Positions 35,288 through 46,280 of a DNA stretch of 64,000 bases are shown here, piece by piece. Position 1 is the first letter of the stretch. Each line of letters opens with the position of its first letter. The notes beneath the pieces were generated by a model. That model had not been told where the DNA came from. It saw nothing but the letters and a program-made list of their open reading frames with translations, and searched no databases. The translations under genes were made by a program, and so were the position numbers. Origin of the DNA: Klebsormidium nitens (Eukaryota; Streptophyta; Klebsormidiophyceae; Klebsormidiales; Klebsormidiaceae); NCBI GenBank assembly GCA_000708835.1, contig DF237422.1:4176-68175 (forward strand), written 5' to 3'.

Positions 35288-37048
35288 AGCTGCCGCCCTC
35301 GGGTTGCGCCGTTATACTCTTTGAATCATAGTAGGGTGTATATTGAGGACATCTGCGGTCGTTCGAGAACCGGGTGCTATGCATGTATTGTACCAAGATA
35401 GATAGACCAGTTGCTCGAGATTTGTACCATCCTTTGAATCCAGATGGGACCAATGGACTGGCAGACAGTCGGACGTATTTGTTCTTGAATTCTTCTTGAG
35501 AAGTGAAAGAGGCTGTGACATGGTCGGCCGCATCGGAATGATGCTTTCCGGGCCGATTGAGATATCTTGCTACAGCAGTATTTAGGCATGCGTGCAAAAT
35601 TGTGAACATACGTACATGGCGCGGCCTTGCCGGCGGCCCCAGCCCCCAATTCCAAGAAGGGGTTGTCAGCACAATTGCCAGAAGTTGCGGATGGCAAATT
35701 GGCATATTTGGAGCATGCGTACCATTTACACCGGCACATCTACCGTAGCCAGAGGAAATCCCATTCCCGGCCCGGAAGAGCGACAAAGTCTAATGGTACA
35801 TCCAACCAGTACGGTACTGATACCGTTTCAGCCATGTAATGCTGGTAGATAAAAGTCAGAGCTAGCTCCTGCATGTGGGGCTGCCGGCGCCGGCCTGTCA
35901 TAGATATGTAGGATCGACTATACGGGGCCCAGGTTGTTGATAGCAATTATTAAAGCGCGGGCGGCAAAATCCATTATACACCGCGACAATTGCATGTCGA
36001 ATGGTATGATGCAGGAATTGATACTGGACTCATGGTGCGCCACGTGGCAACATAACCTAGGGTACCGTACGTCTCTCTGACCACATCTGACATATCACCA
36101 AGGGTAAGGTCATGTTGAAGCTGACCCCCTATGTTCAGTTCAGAGGGTGGGGGGTTGGGGGTTTGGAATAGTAAGGGCAGCGAAAGGGGGGGGGGGCTTG
36201 GCCGTTCGGGTCTCGAGGGGCTCTGGACTGAACATTTAGGGGGGTCACTACAAAATGACCTTACCCTAAGTCTCAATCCAGCTGGCGCCGCCGGGTCGCA
36301 TAGAAGATACGGCGGCCACTGATGTGTGCCAGCCACATCTGTATGATCCCGGCTAGATCGATCATTGTATATAGCACCCGCCAACCACTGCATGCAGGCC
36401 ATGCAGAGAAACACTAGCTGCAATGTCGAACTGTGGAACTCTTCCGGCCTGCCAAAATCATTGGATGACACTGACAGAAACGTATGTCAGGATCGGACTC
36501 ATCGCATGCCAATACTATTCCATTCCAATTCCATTTCAGTGACTCATTGATAATGATTGACTTAAAGTAGTAACTTAACAACTCATCTCACGAGCCACAG
36601 TCTTCCCGGCATGAAACGCATGCAAGCCCCTGATTGAGACGAGAAGGATCACATGCAACTCTATGTTTGCAACCATCGCCACGGCGGTCAAAAGTGGGAG
36701 CCGGAGCCCAGCTATGGCAAGATGCAGAGCCGCAGCACTTTCAAGTTTCTAAGCCCTATGATTAGCAACGCATAGTTTCTGCAAAGGCAGCGCATATCAG
36801 ATTCCTACTTTTGAGTCGAGAGTTGCTCGAACAGTCGTACACCTCTTCCAAAATCAGCAACCGAACAAATGACGTGATTAGTCTCTTCGGATTAGCGAAT
36901 TTGACGTTGACCAGAGCGGCCAGCTGGATGTCGGGCCCTTCCGGTCCATCTTGCTATCAACAGCTTATTGCTACAGAATCTAAACATCAACTCTAGGATG
37001 TATTAACAACAAATGGCGAAAGCGCGTGCATTGGTCGGGACGATCCGG
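35288..37048. other. Intergenic, between P450-B and minus-strand ligase 3' ends
   Basis: The first ~150 bp is shared with the 3' flank of P450-A. An inverted-repeat element lies at 36101-36267. No gene is otherwise supported. Confidence 0.6.
36101..36267. mobile_element. Second type of inverted-repeat (MITE-like) element, 167 bp
   Basis: The left end agggtaaggtcatgttgaag, and on through ctgaccccctatgttcagttcagag, is repeated inverted at the right end (36220-36267) with a few mismatches over about 45 bp. The inside is G-rich (runs of G at 36148-36200). It has no coding capacity and no clear target duplication. It is unrelated in sequence to the telomere-core family. Confidence 0.8.
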
Positions 37049-40000
37049 TTAGTAGCAGTGCTCACTGTACACCTTGTCTACATTCTGGCCCCACTCGTTG
37101 TGGTACTTGTCGAGGAGCTTGTCGGCAGGGCACATGCCTGCATACGGCAAAGGTGGCCACATAAAGCGATGCTCAGGAGATTGAACTCTCAGGTGGAGCA
37201 AAGCAAGCGCAGTAAACAGAAGACTTTTGAGCTGACGCCGTGCAGCCAGGCGACTATCGGTACAGCGAGCGAAACAAGGGGAACAAAGTCTTCTGTGCAA
37301 TATTCCGAGGCCGACAACAACTCGGGCCGCCATTAGGCAGGACAGCAGGACTGCGGTTGTATTGACTCCCATGTTTACGACGCCGTTCGAACTTCAAACT
37401 CTGCCGTGACTCCAGAAACATGGGTTACTTTGAGCAGAAAAAGGGATATGATGCAGGCGACCCGCCGATGACACGTGTACCCAGGCTGTTCGCTTTTGCA
37501 GAAGAAGGAGAACGCCGACCAAAGGAGAAAGCTGTACACGGATGTTCAGAAGTGATAGATACCAACGAAGCGTCACCTTACCTGTGCGCGCAATGTCTTC
37601 CAGCATCTCAACGTACTTCTCTTCCTTCAGACCCCGCCTCTCAAGGCCCTCCTGCGAGGAGCGAGGCTATAGTCAGTTACTTGTGTTGTTAAGACTGTCG
37701 TTTTCCAAAACGGCCTTCTGTTACGGTATACTTCCAAGGAAGTGACGGAAGCTTAAATCTGCACCACTTGACTACCACCGGAAGAACAAGTACAAAAATG
37801 AGAAAAACACAGAAAAGACTGGCTTCACAATAGCAAGCGACTGGTTCCTGCGCAACTGGCTGGGCAATCGCTCCTCGGAACGGCGTCAGACGGCGTCCAT
37901 TCCGCTGCACTCCAAAACAAGCTGAAACCTTCGAGACGGAACGAGAAACTGAATTTGCAAGTGACAGAAATGAGACAAGAAATTCGATTTTTTTAAGGCA
38001 ACCTGCGATATTATGCGCAATCCTTTTGACCGGTCGTGTCTCGAATCGGCGTTGAATAACGTTCCGATCCGCTGCACTTCAAGTCAAACTGAAGCTCTGA
38101 GAATGAAATCGAGAACTGAATGTGCATGGGCGGAATGTAAGAAGGGCGGATCGGCTTACTTTAGCGAGCTGCACGACTTGATTTGAAAACCTCAAAACTT
38201 AGCCGGGACAAGATTTTGCAAGGACGAAACGAGACAAGGGCGGATTCGGCTTACTTTGGCGAAGTGCACGACTTTTTGGGCAACCTTTGGACTGTCCGGT
38301 CGTTTCTTCAAGGGGCGTAAAAAAGTCGTTCCATTCTGCTGCCCTTTAAGACAGACAGAAACCTCCAAGACGAAACCAAACAAATAGAAATCACCAAAGA
38401 CAAACCCACGACGAGGAGAGACTGTCTTACTTTGGCGAGCTGCACGACCTTTTGCGCAACGTCTTGAACGGTCGTGCCTCGAAACACCGTCTTCAACCCG
38501 GTCCTTGGCACGTTGTTGCGCAGCGCATCGCGCTCCTCTGCGGTCCAATCCTTGATGAGCTGGAGCGCGGCCTGGAGCGACTTGTCATCATAGAGGAGAC
38601 CAACCTGGTGCCGCAGAGGAAAAGGTTTAGGAAGGAGCAACTTAGCAGCTAAGAAAAGGGCGCTCCTCTGCGGTCCACGCTGCAGTAAGCTGGAGCGTGG
38701 CCTTGATGGACTTGTCGTCGTAGAGGAGACCAACCTGGTGCCGAAGAGGAAAGAGTTTCAGGAGGGAACAACTTAGCGGCTGATAAAGCGTTCCTCTCCG
38801 GTCCAAGCTGCAATAAGCTGGAGCGTGGCCTTGATGGACTTGTCGTCGTAGACGCGACCAACCTGATGCCGAAGAGGACAACGTTTCAAGAGGGAGCGAC
38901 TTAGCGGCTGATAAAGCGTTCCTCTGCGGTCCAAATTGCGATGAGCTGGAGCGCGGCCTGGAGGCACTTGACTTCGCAGGAGAAACCGACCTGGTGCCAA
39001 GAAGGAGAAGGCGTGAATTGATGGCATCCATTTTCTGTTTGGCATAAGCAGCTGAGGTGTGATTTTGAACGCCTTTATGCACCCAACAAAAGGGCGCTCC
39101 TCTGCGGTTTACGTAGCTATGAGCTGGAGCGCGGCCTGGAGCGATGCCAAACGTGGCATCGTAGAGGAGATCAAGCTGTTTCGGAAGAAGGAAACATTTG
39201 GGATGGTGGCTGTCACATTCACCAGCTACCAAAAGGGGCAGTCCTTTGCGGTGCAGTCGGGAACAAGCTGTACCGCGGACTGGAGAGACTTGTCGGCATA
39301 GGGAATTCCACTCTGATGCCAAAAATATAACGGGAGGCTTAAACAACCAGATGCCCGGGAGGAGTGGCAAAGCTTGCGAAGGCCCTGAATTGCTATTGTT
39401 TTGCGGTGCGTTCTCCTCATCGAGCTCGGTAACAGACTAGAGCGACTTGCTGTCGTGAAAATGACCTAGTGCCGAGGAGAAGTCAAGAAATAGTTCGAAG
39501 CGCAACATGCCAGATACGACAACAGTGGCTGACAGGAGAAGAAACTTCAGAACGAATGGCGTTTTCACGTGCCCGCCGACAAAGACAATCAAGTCGAGGG
39601 GAGGGGTATTGATCACGACGACAAAGTCCAAACGTGTGAAGATCAAACACCAGTTTAGAAGACTCTGAAGAAGTCGGCTATGAACAGCAATCGTCATCAA
39701 CCGACTCCCGATTGTGTTGGGGGAAGGAACTACTGCACCAAGACGAATGCCTGTAGCCGGAAATGGCGTATCAAGTTTGCAGGACTACGGCTGCAGGCGA
39801 ATAATCGCTTGGATGAATGAAGGACGGAGAAAGCACGGGTCTTTCGATGTGCTCACCCAGAGAGCGGACTGCGCAGTGATGTGCTCGGGCGGGCCGTTGT
39901 CCGAGCCCCGCATCTCGACGATGTTCTTTAGCCGCACCTGCGTTGACAAACAAAAGGGATGAGCCGAATTTTCAAAGCTAGAACGGGGTCAGGAATCTCG

Positions 40001-43000
40001 CTCATGAAGACGCCATGAAAGTGTCTCTTACTTCAAACCCTGATTCTGGCGAACCCAGTTCCTTAGAGCTCCAATCTGTCGCAGCTCACCAGAAACACTT
40101 CCCTACGTAAAGATGTACAAAATGGAAGAGGAGCGGTTCAGGACGCGCCTGTCGTGATCTTAACGATCCTATAAAATCTGCACAGACTGCCAGATGTATT
40201 CTAATGACGTGCGTTGCAATATCGTGTCCTGTCTTTGTCGATTGCCTTCTGATGGATCCATTCGCTCTGACAAAGTACACAAGACAACGATCGTCATCGA
40301 AGATGCTATCATCTGAGTGACTAGCCTCACCTCCGACAGTATGCTGTTGAGCTGGTTCAACCAGTCCGCCATAGTTGGGTACTTTCCAGGGAGGGGCTCG
40401 AGCTTGCCAGCCATGAAGTCCTGGAAACAATGCACCGTGGTTGAGGGTTGGAGGAGAAAGCAAATGGGTACAATATCTGAGCTGCTACCGTCGTTTTGCA
40501 ATTGACACCGGCTAAAAGTTTTGCACTTGACATCGGCTGAACGAACTGTACTTACGACTCCTCCTTCTGTTCCGTTGAGCGGACAGGAGTGTGGATCTTC
40601 CACTGTTTACCAAGTAATTGAGATCGTTAGCAAGGATACTGCGCGTCTCAGCGCAGTGCCATCGAACCCTCGAGCTAGATCCCACAGCCCGCTGCCTGTT
40701 GGGTGAGCACCGAATGCAAAAAACCCTCAAACTCTACGAATGCACAGAACCCTCCATGAAAAGATGCAGCACAAAGCGTCAGTTTCTGAGCCTTGACACA
40801 TTGAAACTTACCTTGAAATCCAGTCCCAGGGCCTTGACGTACTCCTTCCCATTCTGGACGTAGTACATGGGCACGTCGAGCGCCCAGTCTACAAATTTCT
40901 CAAACCTGTAACGAACAAGGTTGCCGCATTAGGGCATCAACTTACAAACATGGCCACAATTGTCGTAACGTTGATTGTTATTGCGGAGTTCGTCCGAGCT
41001 GATACCGTTTCTTATTCTACCATCGTAATTCTAAGACAGTCAGTCTGGCCCAATGGCAATTTGGGCGATCGCATGGTGTATGTGGGCAGGGGGCGGTTTC
41101 CTTCGTTAGTAAAAAGCGAAGCTACACAGCGTGTCCGCAACTTAGTCCGTCGCGGCGCTCATCTTTTCCAACCAATGCATGGATTCAAGCCAATCAATCG
41201 TAGACGGCCTAGCTTTGCGAATCCCAGGGATAGCCCCCCGTTCGCAATGGAAAAACATGCCGCTATCACCACTGGAAAATTTTCGAATGAAACCGAAGCG
41301 AAGTATTGTAAAGGCAAACGTTCTCAAAACGCACCCAAAGTCGTCGTCGAACACGAACGGCAGCATTCCGGTGCGGTCCGGGTCGGTGTCGGTCCACGTG
41401 ATGCTGCGGTAGCTCACGAACCCGCTGGGCTTCCCTTCGTAAAACGGCGAGTTGGCGAAAAGCGCTGTGGCAATCTGGGGGCAGAAAACTCGAGAATTCA
41501 AAAACCCCGCTACCCGAACCACGCTTCTTTGTTTTGGCCGCAAGCCTGGTGGCTCGGAAAAACTACCACCCGCCGCCGCGACAGTCAATCTGCATTCTCC
41601 ACCTTGCCGACTACGCTGTCAGCGAGACTTTGATCAACCGCAGCCTCCATCGCTAAGTAGGTCCAACAGGAATGGTGTACCAAGAGAATAACAAGTTACG
41701 TTCGCGTTCAAAGAAACTCACCGGTTGCAGCGCCAGACCGACGCGCATCTTGTTCACCATGTCCTGCTCCGACTCATAATCGAGGTTCACCTGCACAAAA
41801 ACGACGATAAAATCATTCTGAAGTTGCGGGATCTCATAGGTGTTTCTATCCGCAACGCAGCCGTTTATCCAGGACCCAGCTGTCTTCTGACGGGTGCCGA
41901 GACATTCAGATGCCGCGCACAACACACCACCTTTTTGCTGTCAGACCAAAGTTGACAACGAGCCCTGGTTCGTACCTGGACCGTGCACGTGCGATACATG
42001 ACGTCATGTCCGTGCTCCCCCTTCTGTGAGATGAGGTCACTGGCCAGGATGTGCCGCTCCTTGGGAATAGTCGGAGATGACGTCCACTTCGGATCGAAGC
42101 CTAGGGTCAAGAAACCTGCGCCGAGCTCCTTGCAGACTGCCTTAACCTGGAAATGAACCCGGATATGATGTTGATCTGAATGACCCGAGTTGAAACCGAG
42201 TTTGAAGACCGAAACTCATTTTGGGCCAAAGCCAAGGGTCAAAAAACCTGCGGCGAGCTTCTTGCAGACTGCCTTTACCTGGATATGAAGCTGGATATGA
42301 AGCCGAATATGACGCCACTTCAGATGGGCTGAAAGAAACAGAGTAAAAACATCTCCAGATTGACTTGAGCGGACCCGAATATTTTTAGACTAACCCGAGG
42401 TTTCTAGCTAATCCCCTAAGCTCTTCCACCCGAAAACCTAAACGTTTATCCTGCAACATAATCACGATCACGGTGGAGTAGATAAGCCGGCTTCAACTTC
42501 AACTAATACAGGTTTGGTGAGGCAGGTTGCCCGGCTCTTCACGAATCGCTTCGACCTGAAAAGTTCTGTAATCGAGTACATTGACTCCTAGCCATTGACG
42601 CAAGGTTTCGAACCACTGGCGGAGTGCTCCCCCGCTGTATCACATTCTATACTGTTCTCATGAGCACCCCAGAAGGGCGGCGTCGAACGAGCTGCTGAAA
42701 TCCCACGTTTGCCGAGGGGGCATCTGAAAATCAAGCAATGCATATTACACCCACATACTGGAACGCTCCCAACCTGGAACGACACTGCTGACAACACGTC
42801 CAGATGGGAGTGTCCGCCTGTCACCTTCGTTCCAGATTGTTGACTGATCTTCAATGAAAACATTCGACATTCTTTCTGCATCTTGTGGAGCCTGCTGGAA
42901 AGTGATCAATGCTCGCGATTGGCCCCCGAAGCCCTGACAGTCCCGACTTCTCATGCAAACCATACGTGTGCATCTTGCTTACTTCAGCGCACTCCTCTTC

Positions 43001-45219
43001 GCTTCATACAATTGGGCCGAGCTTGCTGAGATCATAAGGACGCGATGTGAGCAGACTCCGTACCCAGTACCTCATTTGAGCACTGTGAAAAAGAGGAACA
43101 TGATTGGAGTATGAAGAAGAGGTTAGTTGAACCGACCTGACTGATGTGGTTGTTAACCTCCTCAAGCGTCTCATGCAACGTCTTGAACGGCGCACCACTC
43201 AACTCGAGCTGGCCCCCAGGTTCCAACGTGATGCTGGCACCGTTCTGGAAATGAAATTCTGTCAGCATATGGTGCAGTTTACAGTCAAAAACCAAATGAG
43301 GACAAGGATTCGGATCAAGCTCAAGATGAGGAATGAGATCGATTCTCTGCAGCAACGGTCCGTAGTATCTGCATTCTTGATGACAAACTTGTGGCCCGAT
43401 GAGAAAATAGTACTGTGTTGATGCAGCTTGTGTGCCAGCAGCTCTTACCGCCAGCATTCCAGCTTGATGCGTGCATGGATTCCAAAGCAATCCTTGGTTG
43501 CGACGCTAACATGCTTCAAAAAATATCATGTGCCAGAATGTCGACTTTACTAAATGTTGACCAGTACAGTCTTAAGAGGCCTGCCGCTGCCAAAAGTAGC
43601 GATTGCTTTCTGCGGCTCGGAGGATCAGGGGGTGATATGACAGACTCAACGCAGATTTACAGATCTGTTGAAAACATCTCCAGAATCGTGTCTGGAAAAG
43701 TCTGATCTGAAGGACGATTAGAAGACGAAATTTCCACGGAGAAAGCTAGGGATTCCGAAAGCCGTTCACATGAACGGTTGCGTCGCCAATTGTGAAAGTA
43801 TGCTATGCGAAAGAGATCTCTTATGATTGAATTTAAGCTTTTTTCCAGGGGAGATTCGAGCGTAAGTGAGTTGAACCAGCTTAGCAGAAGACTCGTTCAA
43901 TCCTGATTGTAGGCAGTAGAATCTTCCGATGACATACCCCAACAGAACAATATGCCAATCTTTTCAATCAATCTGAGCAAGCTTACTTAGGTAATTCCTG
44001 TCAAATGCATTCCAAGATGTTTTGAAGGTCACCTGCTTGAGCGCGAGCAGGTTGCCATGTTCAAACGACCGCTCCCACCCAAACTTATCCGCTAGCTTTC
44101 CCAGAATGGTGCGGATCTCCTCGTAGGTCAGACGCTTCTTGTCGCTGACCCGGAAACCAATCTTCTCATGCTCGGTCCCAATCCTGTAGACATTTCAAAA
44201 CATCCGATAAGTTTGAAAATTCCTGCTCCTTGACATTAGCTCTGACAGATGCCTCTTGTCACAGCCCGGAAGTTTTCTTCTTCTCATCCTCAGGTTCAGT
44301 GGCAAGGTGGACAGACGCAGTGTTACAGATGCAAGGCTCTTTCATTCAAATATTGCAATATATCTCCCAATTCAATCTGGCATTGAGCAAAGAGTGCCTC
44401 TGCTGTAGGTTTTTTCGCGGAAAGTGGACCTCCTGGTCGCTTTGACTGAGCCTGTGGTTGACCCGACAGCCCGGTCTACTTATGAAAGCCATAACAACTC
44501 TTGTTAAGAGATTCCAATTGTGGCTCATTGGTTTTGATGAAGAAGCTGAGTTGTAGCCACATAGTTTGTGGTCCATTCTTTGTTGAATACATTGTGACTT
44601 AACAGTAGCTTTCATATACCCACCCATTTGTAACGACCACCTTAGAAACAACATGGTGAATGGCAAACCCAATGCTTCAGAGCTTATTCTTGGCTGAATG
44701 AGCTAGCAAAGTGCAAAGAACACTTGAGCTAGAACCACATACAAAAGAAAGGCGCTGTGAATCCATTCTCTTATGGACACTAACACACTTACAGAAGTCT
44801 TATTCAACCATGGCGGCATGTGATACGTCATGCATGCAAAGGAATAGCATCTACAAGCAGATGCAACCTGCATCCTCTACCAGGAATTCTCATGAAACAG
44901 GCGCCAATGTGTACATCGGCTTATCACACATGCAAAAAAGTAAGTTCCCAGAGCATGAGAGCAAAATCCTAGTTGCACTTCACATACCACCACATTGCAT
45001 CACAACATCAAAGATAGGACTGGATCAACAATTGAAATTCTGATGAATTACCAAGGTGGTCTCTATATCCTCTCACACAGCCGGATTGAAGCATCAGACT
45101 CACCGCCACTGGTCCCTTGGAGTGCACGCCTTTTTGAAGAAGTCAACAAGATCTTGCTTCGTCAACCTGGCTTCCTCTCCATTTTCCCCCTTGGAGCCGC
45201 TCGCTTTCTGATCAGCCAT
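37049..45219 (-). CDS. Glutamate-cysteine ligase, plant type, no transit peptide (copy 1)
   Basis: Twelve minus-strand exons: 45104-45219, 44033-44183, 43137-43244, 41976-42146, 41722-41790, 41335-41474, 40812-40905, 40331-40420, 39857-39937, 38431-38604, 37582-37651, 37049-37137. They join in frame to 450 residues. This is the first enzyme of glutathione synthesis, joining glutamate and cysteine with ATP. Motifs: [80 protein letters not shown]-type start of exon 10 (exon 38431-38604). The start codon lies 17 residues before LTKQDL, leaving no room for a plastid signal, so it is probably cytosolic. The two cysteines that would form the regulatory CC2 disulfide are absent ([19 protein letters not shown]). 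One exon of the sister gene is split here by an extra intron (41791-41975). Confidence 0.88.
37845..38325 (-). repeat. 3'-edge echoes of ligase exon 38431-38604
   Basis: Copies of the exon end and donor (plus strand cttactttggcgagctgcacgac) lie near 38236-38325 and 38152-38180. Weaker traces lie near 37975-38050 and 37855-37890 (gcgcaatccttttgaccggtcg; gcaatcgctcctcggaacgg). All are downstream in gene sense. Confidence 0.75.
38645..39475 (-). repeat. Six 5'-edge echoes of ligase exon 38431-38604
   Basis: Copies of the acceptor and the [18 protein letters not shown] coding part have acceptor edges near 38734, 38862, 38990, 39175, 39311 and 39466 (true exon: 38604). Spacing is 128-185 bp. The nearest are best preserved (agctggagcgtggccttgat). 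All lie upstream in gene sense. Several remain open in a short frame but run into stops or shifts. Confidence 0.92.
42225..42300 (-). repeat. 5'-edge echo of ligase exon 41976-42146
   Basis: The block aaacctgcggcgagcttctt gcagactgcctttacctgg repeats the acceptor and the exon start ([17 protein letters not shown]), with its upstream context. It lies about 140 bp upstream in gene sense. Confidence 0.85.
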
Positions 45220-46280
45220 CTTTCTTGACAAGTCGAATGATACCTTTTGTCCCTACCTGTCCGACTGACCTTCCCCCTGAAATTCCCAGCTTCGCGAAGA
45301 TCACGCTGCTCTGTTCCTCCAAACAAGAACGTCTGTGTGGGAAAAATGGCAGTGGCAATTGTTGCCTTCCTTTTCGAAGCTGGGAGGGATTCTCTCTGCT
45401 GCGTCCATAGGGGATCACTACCGTTCGATAGCACGCCATGCACGCCAAGAAGGCCACGTTTGGCGCCAGCGCTGTTCTGCTGCACCGCCATGTTCCAACT
45501 TCCACCACTTGTCGCTTCCACTGCAATTGGCGCAATTGCGGGGCATAAGCTATGCCCTGGAAAGTCAAAAGTTTGGCTCCTCTAGTTACAAGCCTGCTGA
45601 AGTTACTACGGTAGTACTACCGTGGTATGTACCAGCCGACCAGGTACCGGTATTCATTGTGCAGAGTCGGACCTTTCAATCATTGAGCTCTTCAGGCCAC
45701 TGTAATTGCGTCAGAATGACGACAACGTTGAACGCAGAATTCGCTCTGTCTTATCTTCAAGTTCTGTTCTTAACCGCAACTTCTCCCGCAGCCAAGTTTC
45801 TGGCGCTTCTGAGATTTGTAGAGTAGGTATCGAAGGTAGTACTAGAAGGGAGGTCCTTTAAACTTTTAATATCCGCTGTAACCATGTAGCGGGTTAGGTC
45901 TTACCTACGTTAGCAATCCAATCCAAATCGGGTTACGAAAACAACATGGAATGATCCTGAATCTTAACACAGCATTTCTAGCGCTATCATCATGTACGGT
46001 TCCTCCGTATTTTGGTGTTCAAAGCGCTTTCCTGGTCCTGCTGGACTGCAGCAGCGCTGCCCCGTCACTCATCCCTGGCGAGTCCGCGCAATCTGGATTG
46101 GCTCTTTTGCGCTGCTCTGAACATTTTGTGGCGGCTTCAAGTTGGTCCTGTTGACAATCTCTGAGCGAAGTGCAACCTGCCACATTCATCGCTTCCATGC
46201 AGATCTTCATGCAGCTCGTCTTGCGCACGGAGGGCGTCGTTGGCCAGACTTAGGGGTAAGGACGGATCGGCATTTGCTCG
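45220..46280. promoter_or_regulatory. Shared bidirectional promoter region of the two ligase genes
   Basis: About 1.06 kb separates the two start codons of the divergent genes. It contains the perfect 16-bp palindrome acggtagtactaccgt (45608-45623) and a second ggtagtacta at 45835-45844. I see no other gene in it. No TATA box could be assigned with confidence. Confidence 0.5.

Noticed and set aside
37049-45219. Minus-strand ligase as a pseudogene because of missing cysteines and many broken exon copies
   Set aside because: All twelve exons join in frame with consensus splice sites, and core motifs are kept; the broken copies are extra to the true exons.
45162-45568. Longer minus-strand open frames upstream of the ligase start as a transit peptide
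   Set aside because: Both lie in other frames than MADQKAS and run out of frame or stop just before it, so neither extends the protein without an unseen splice.
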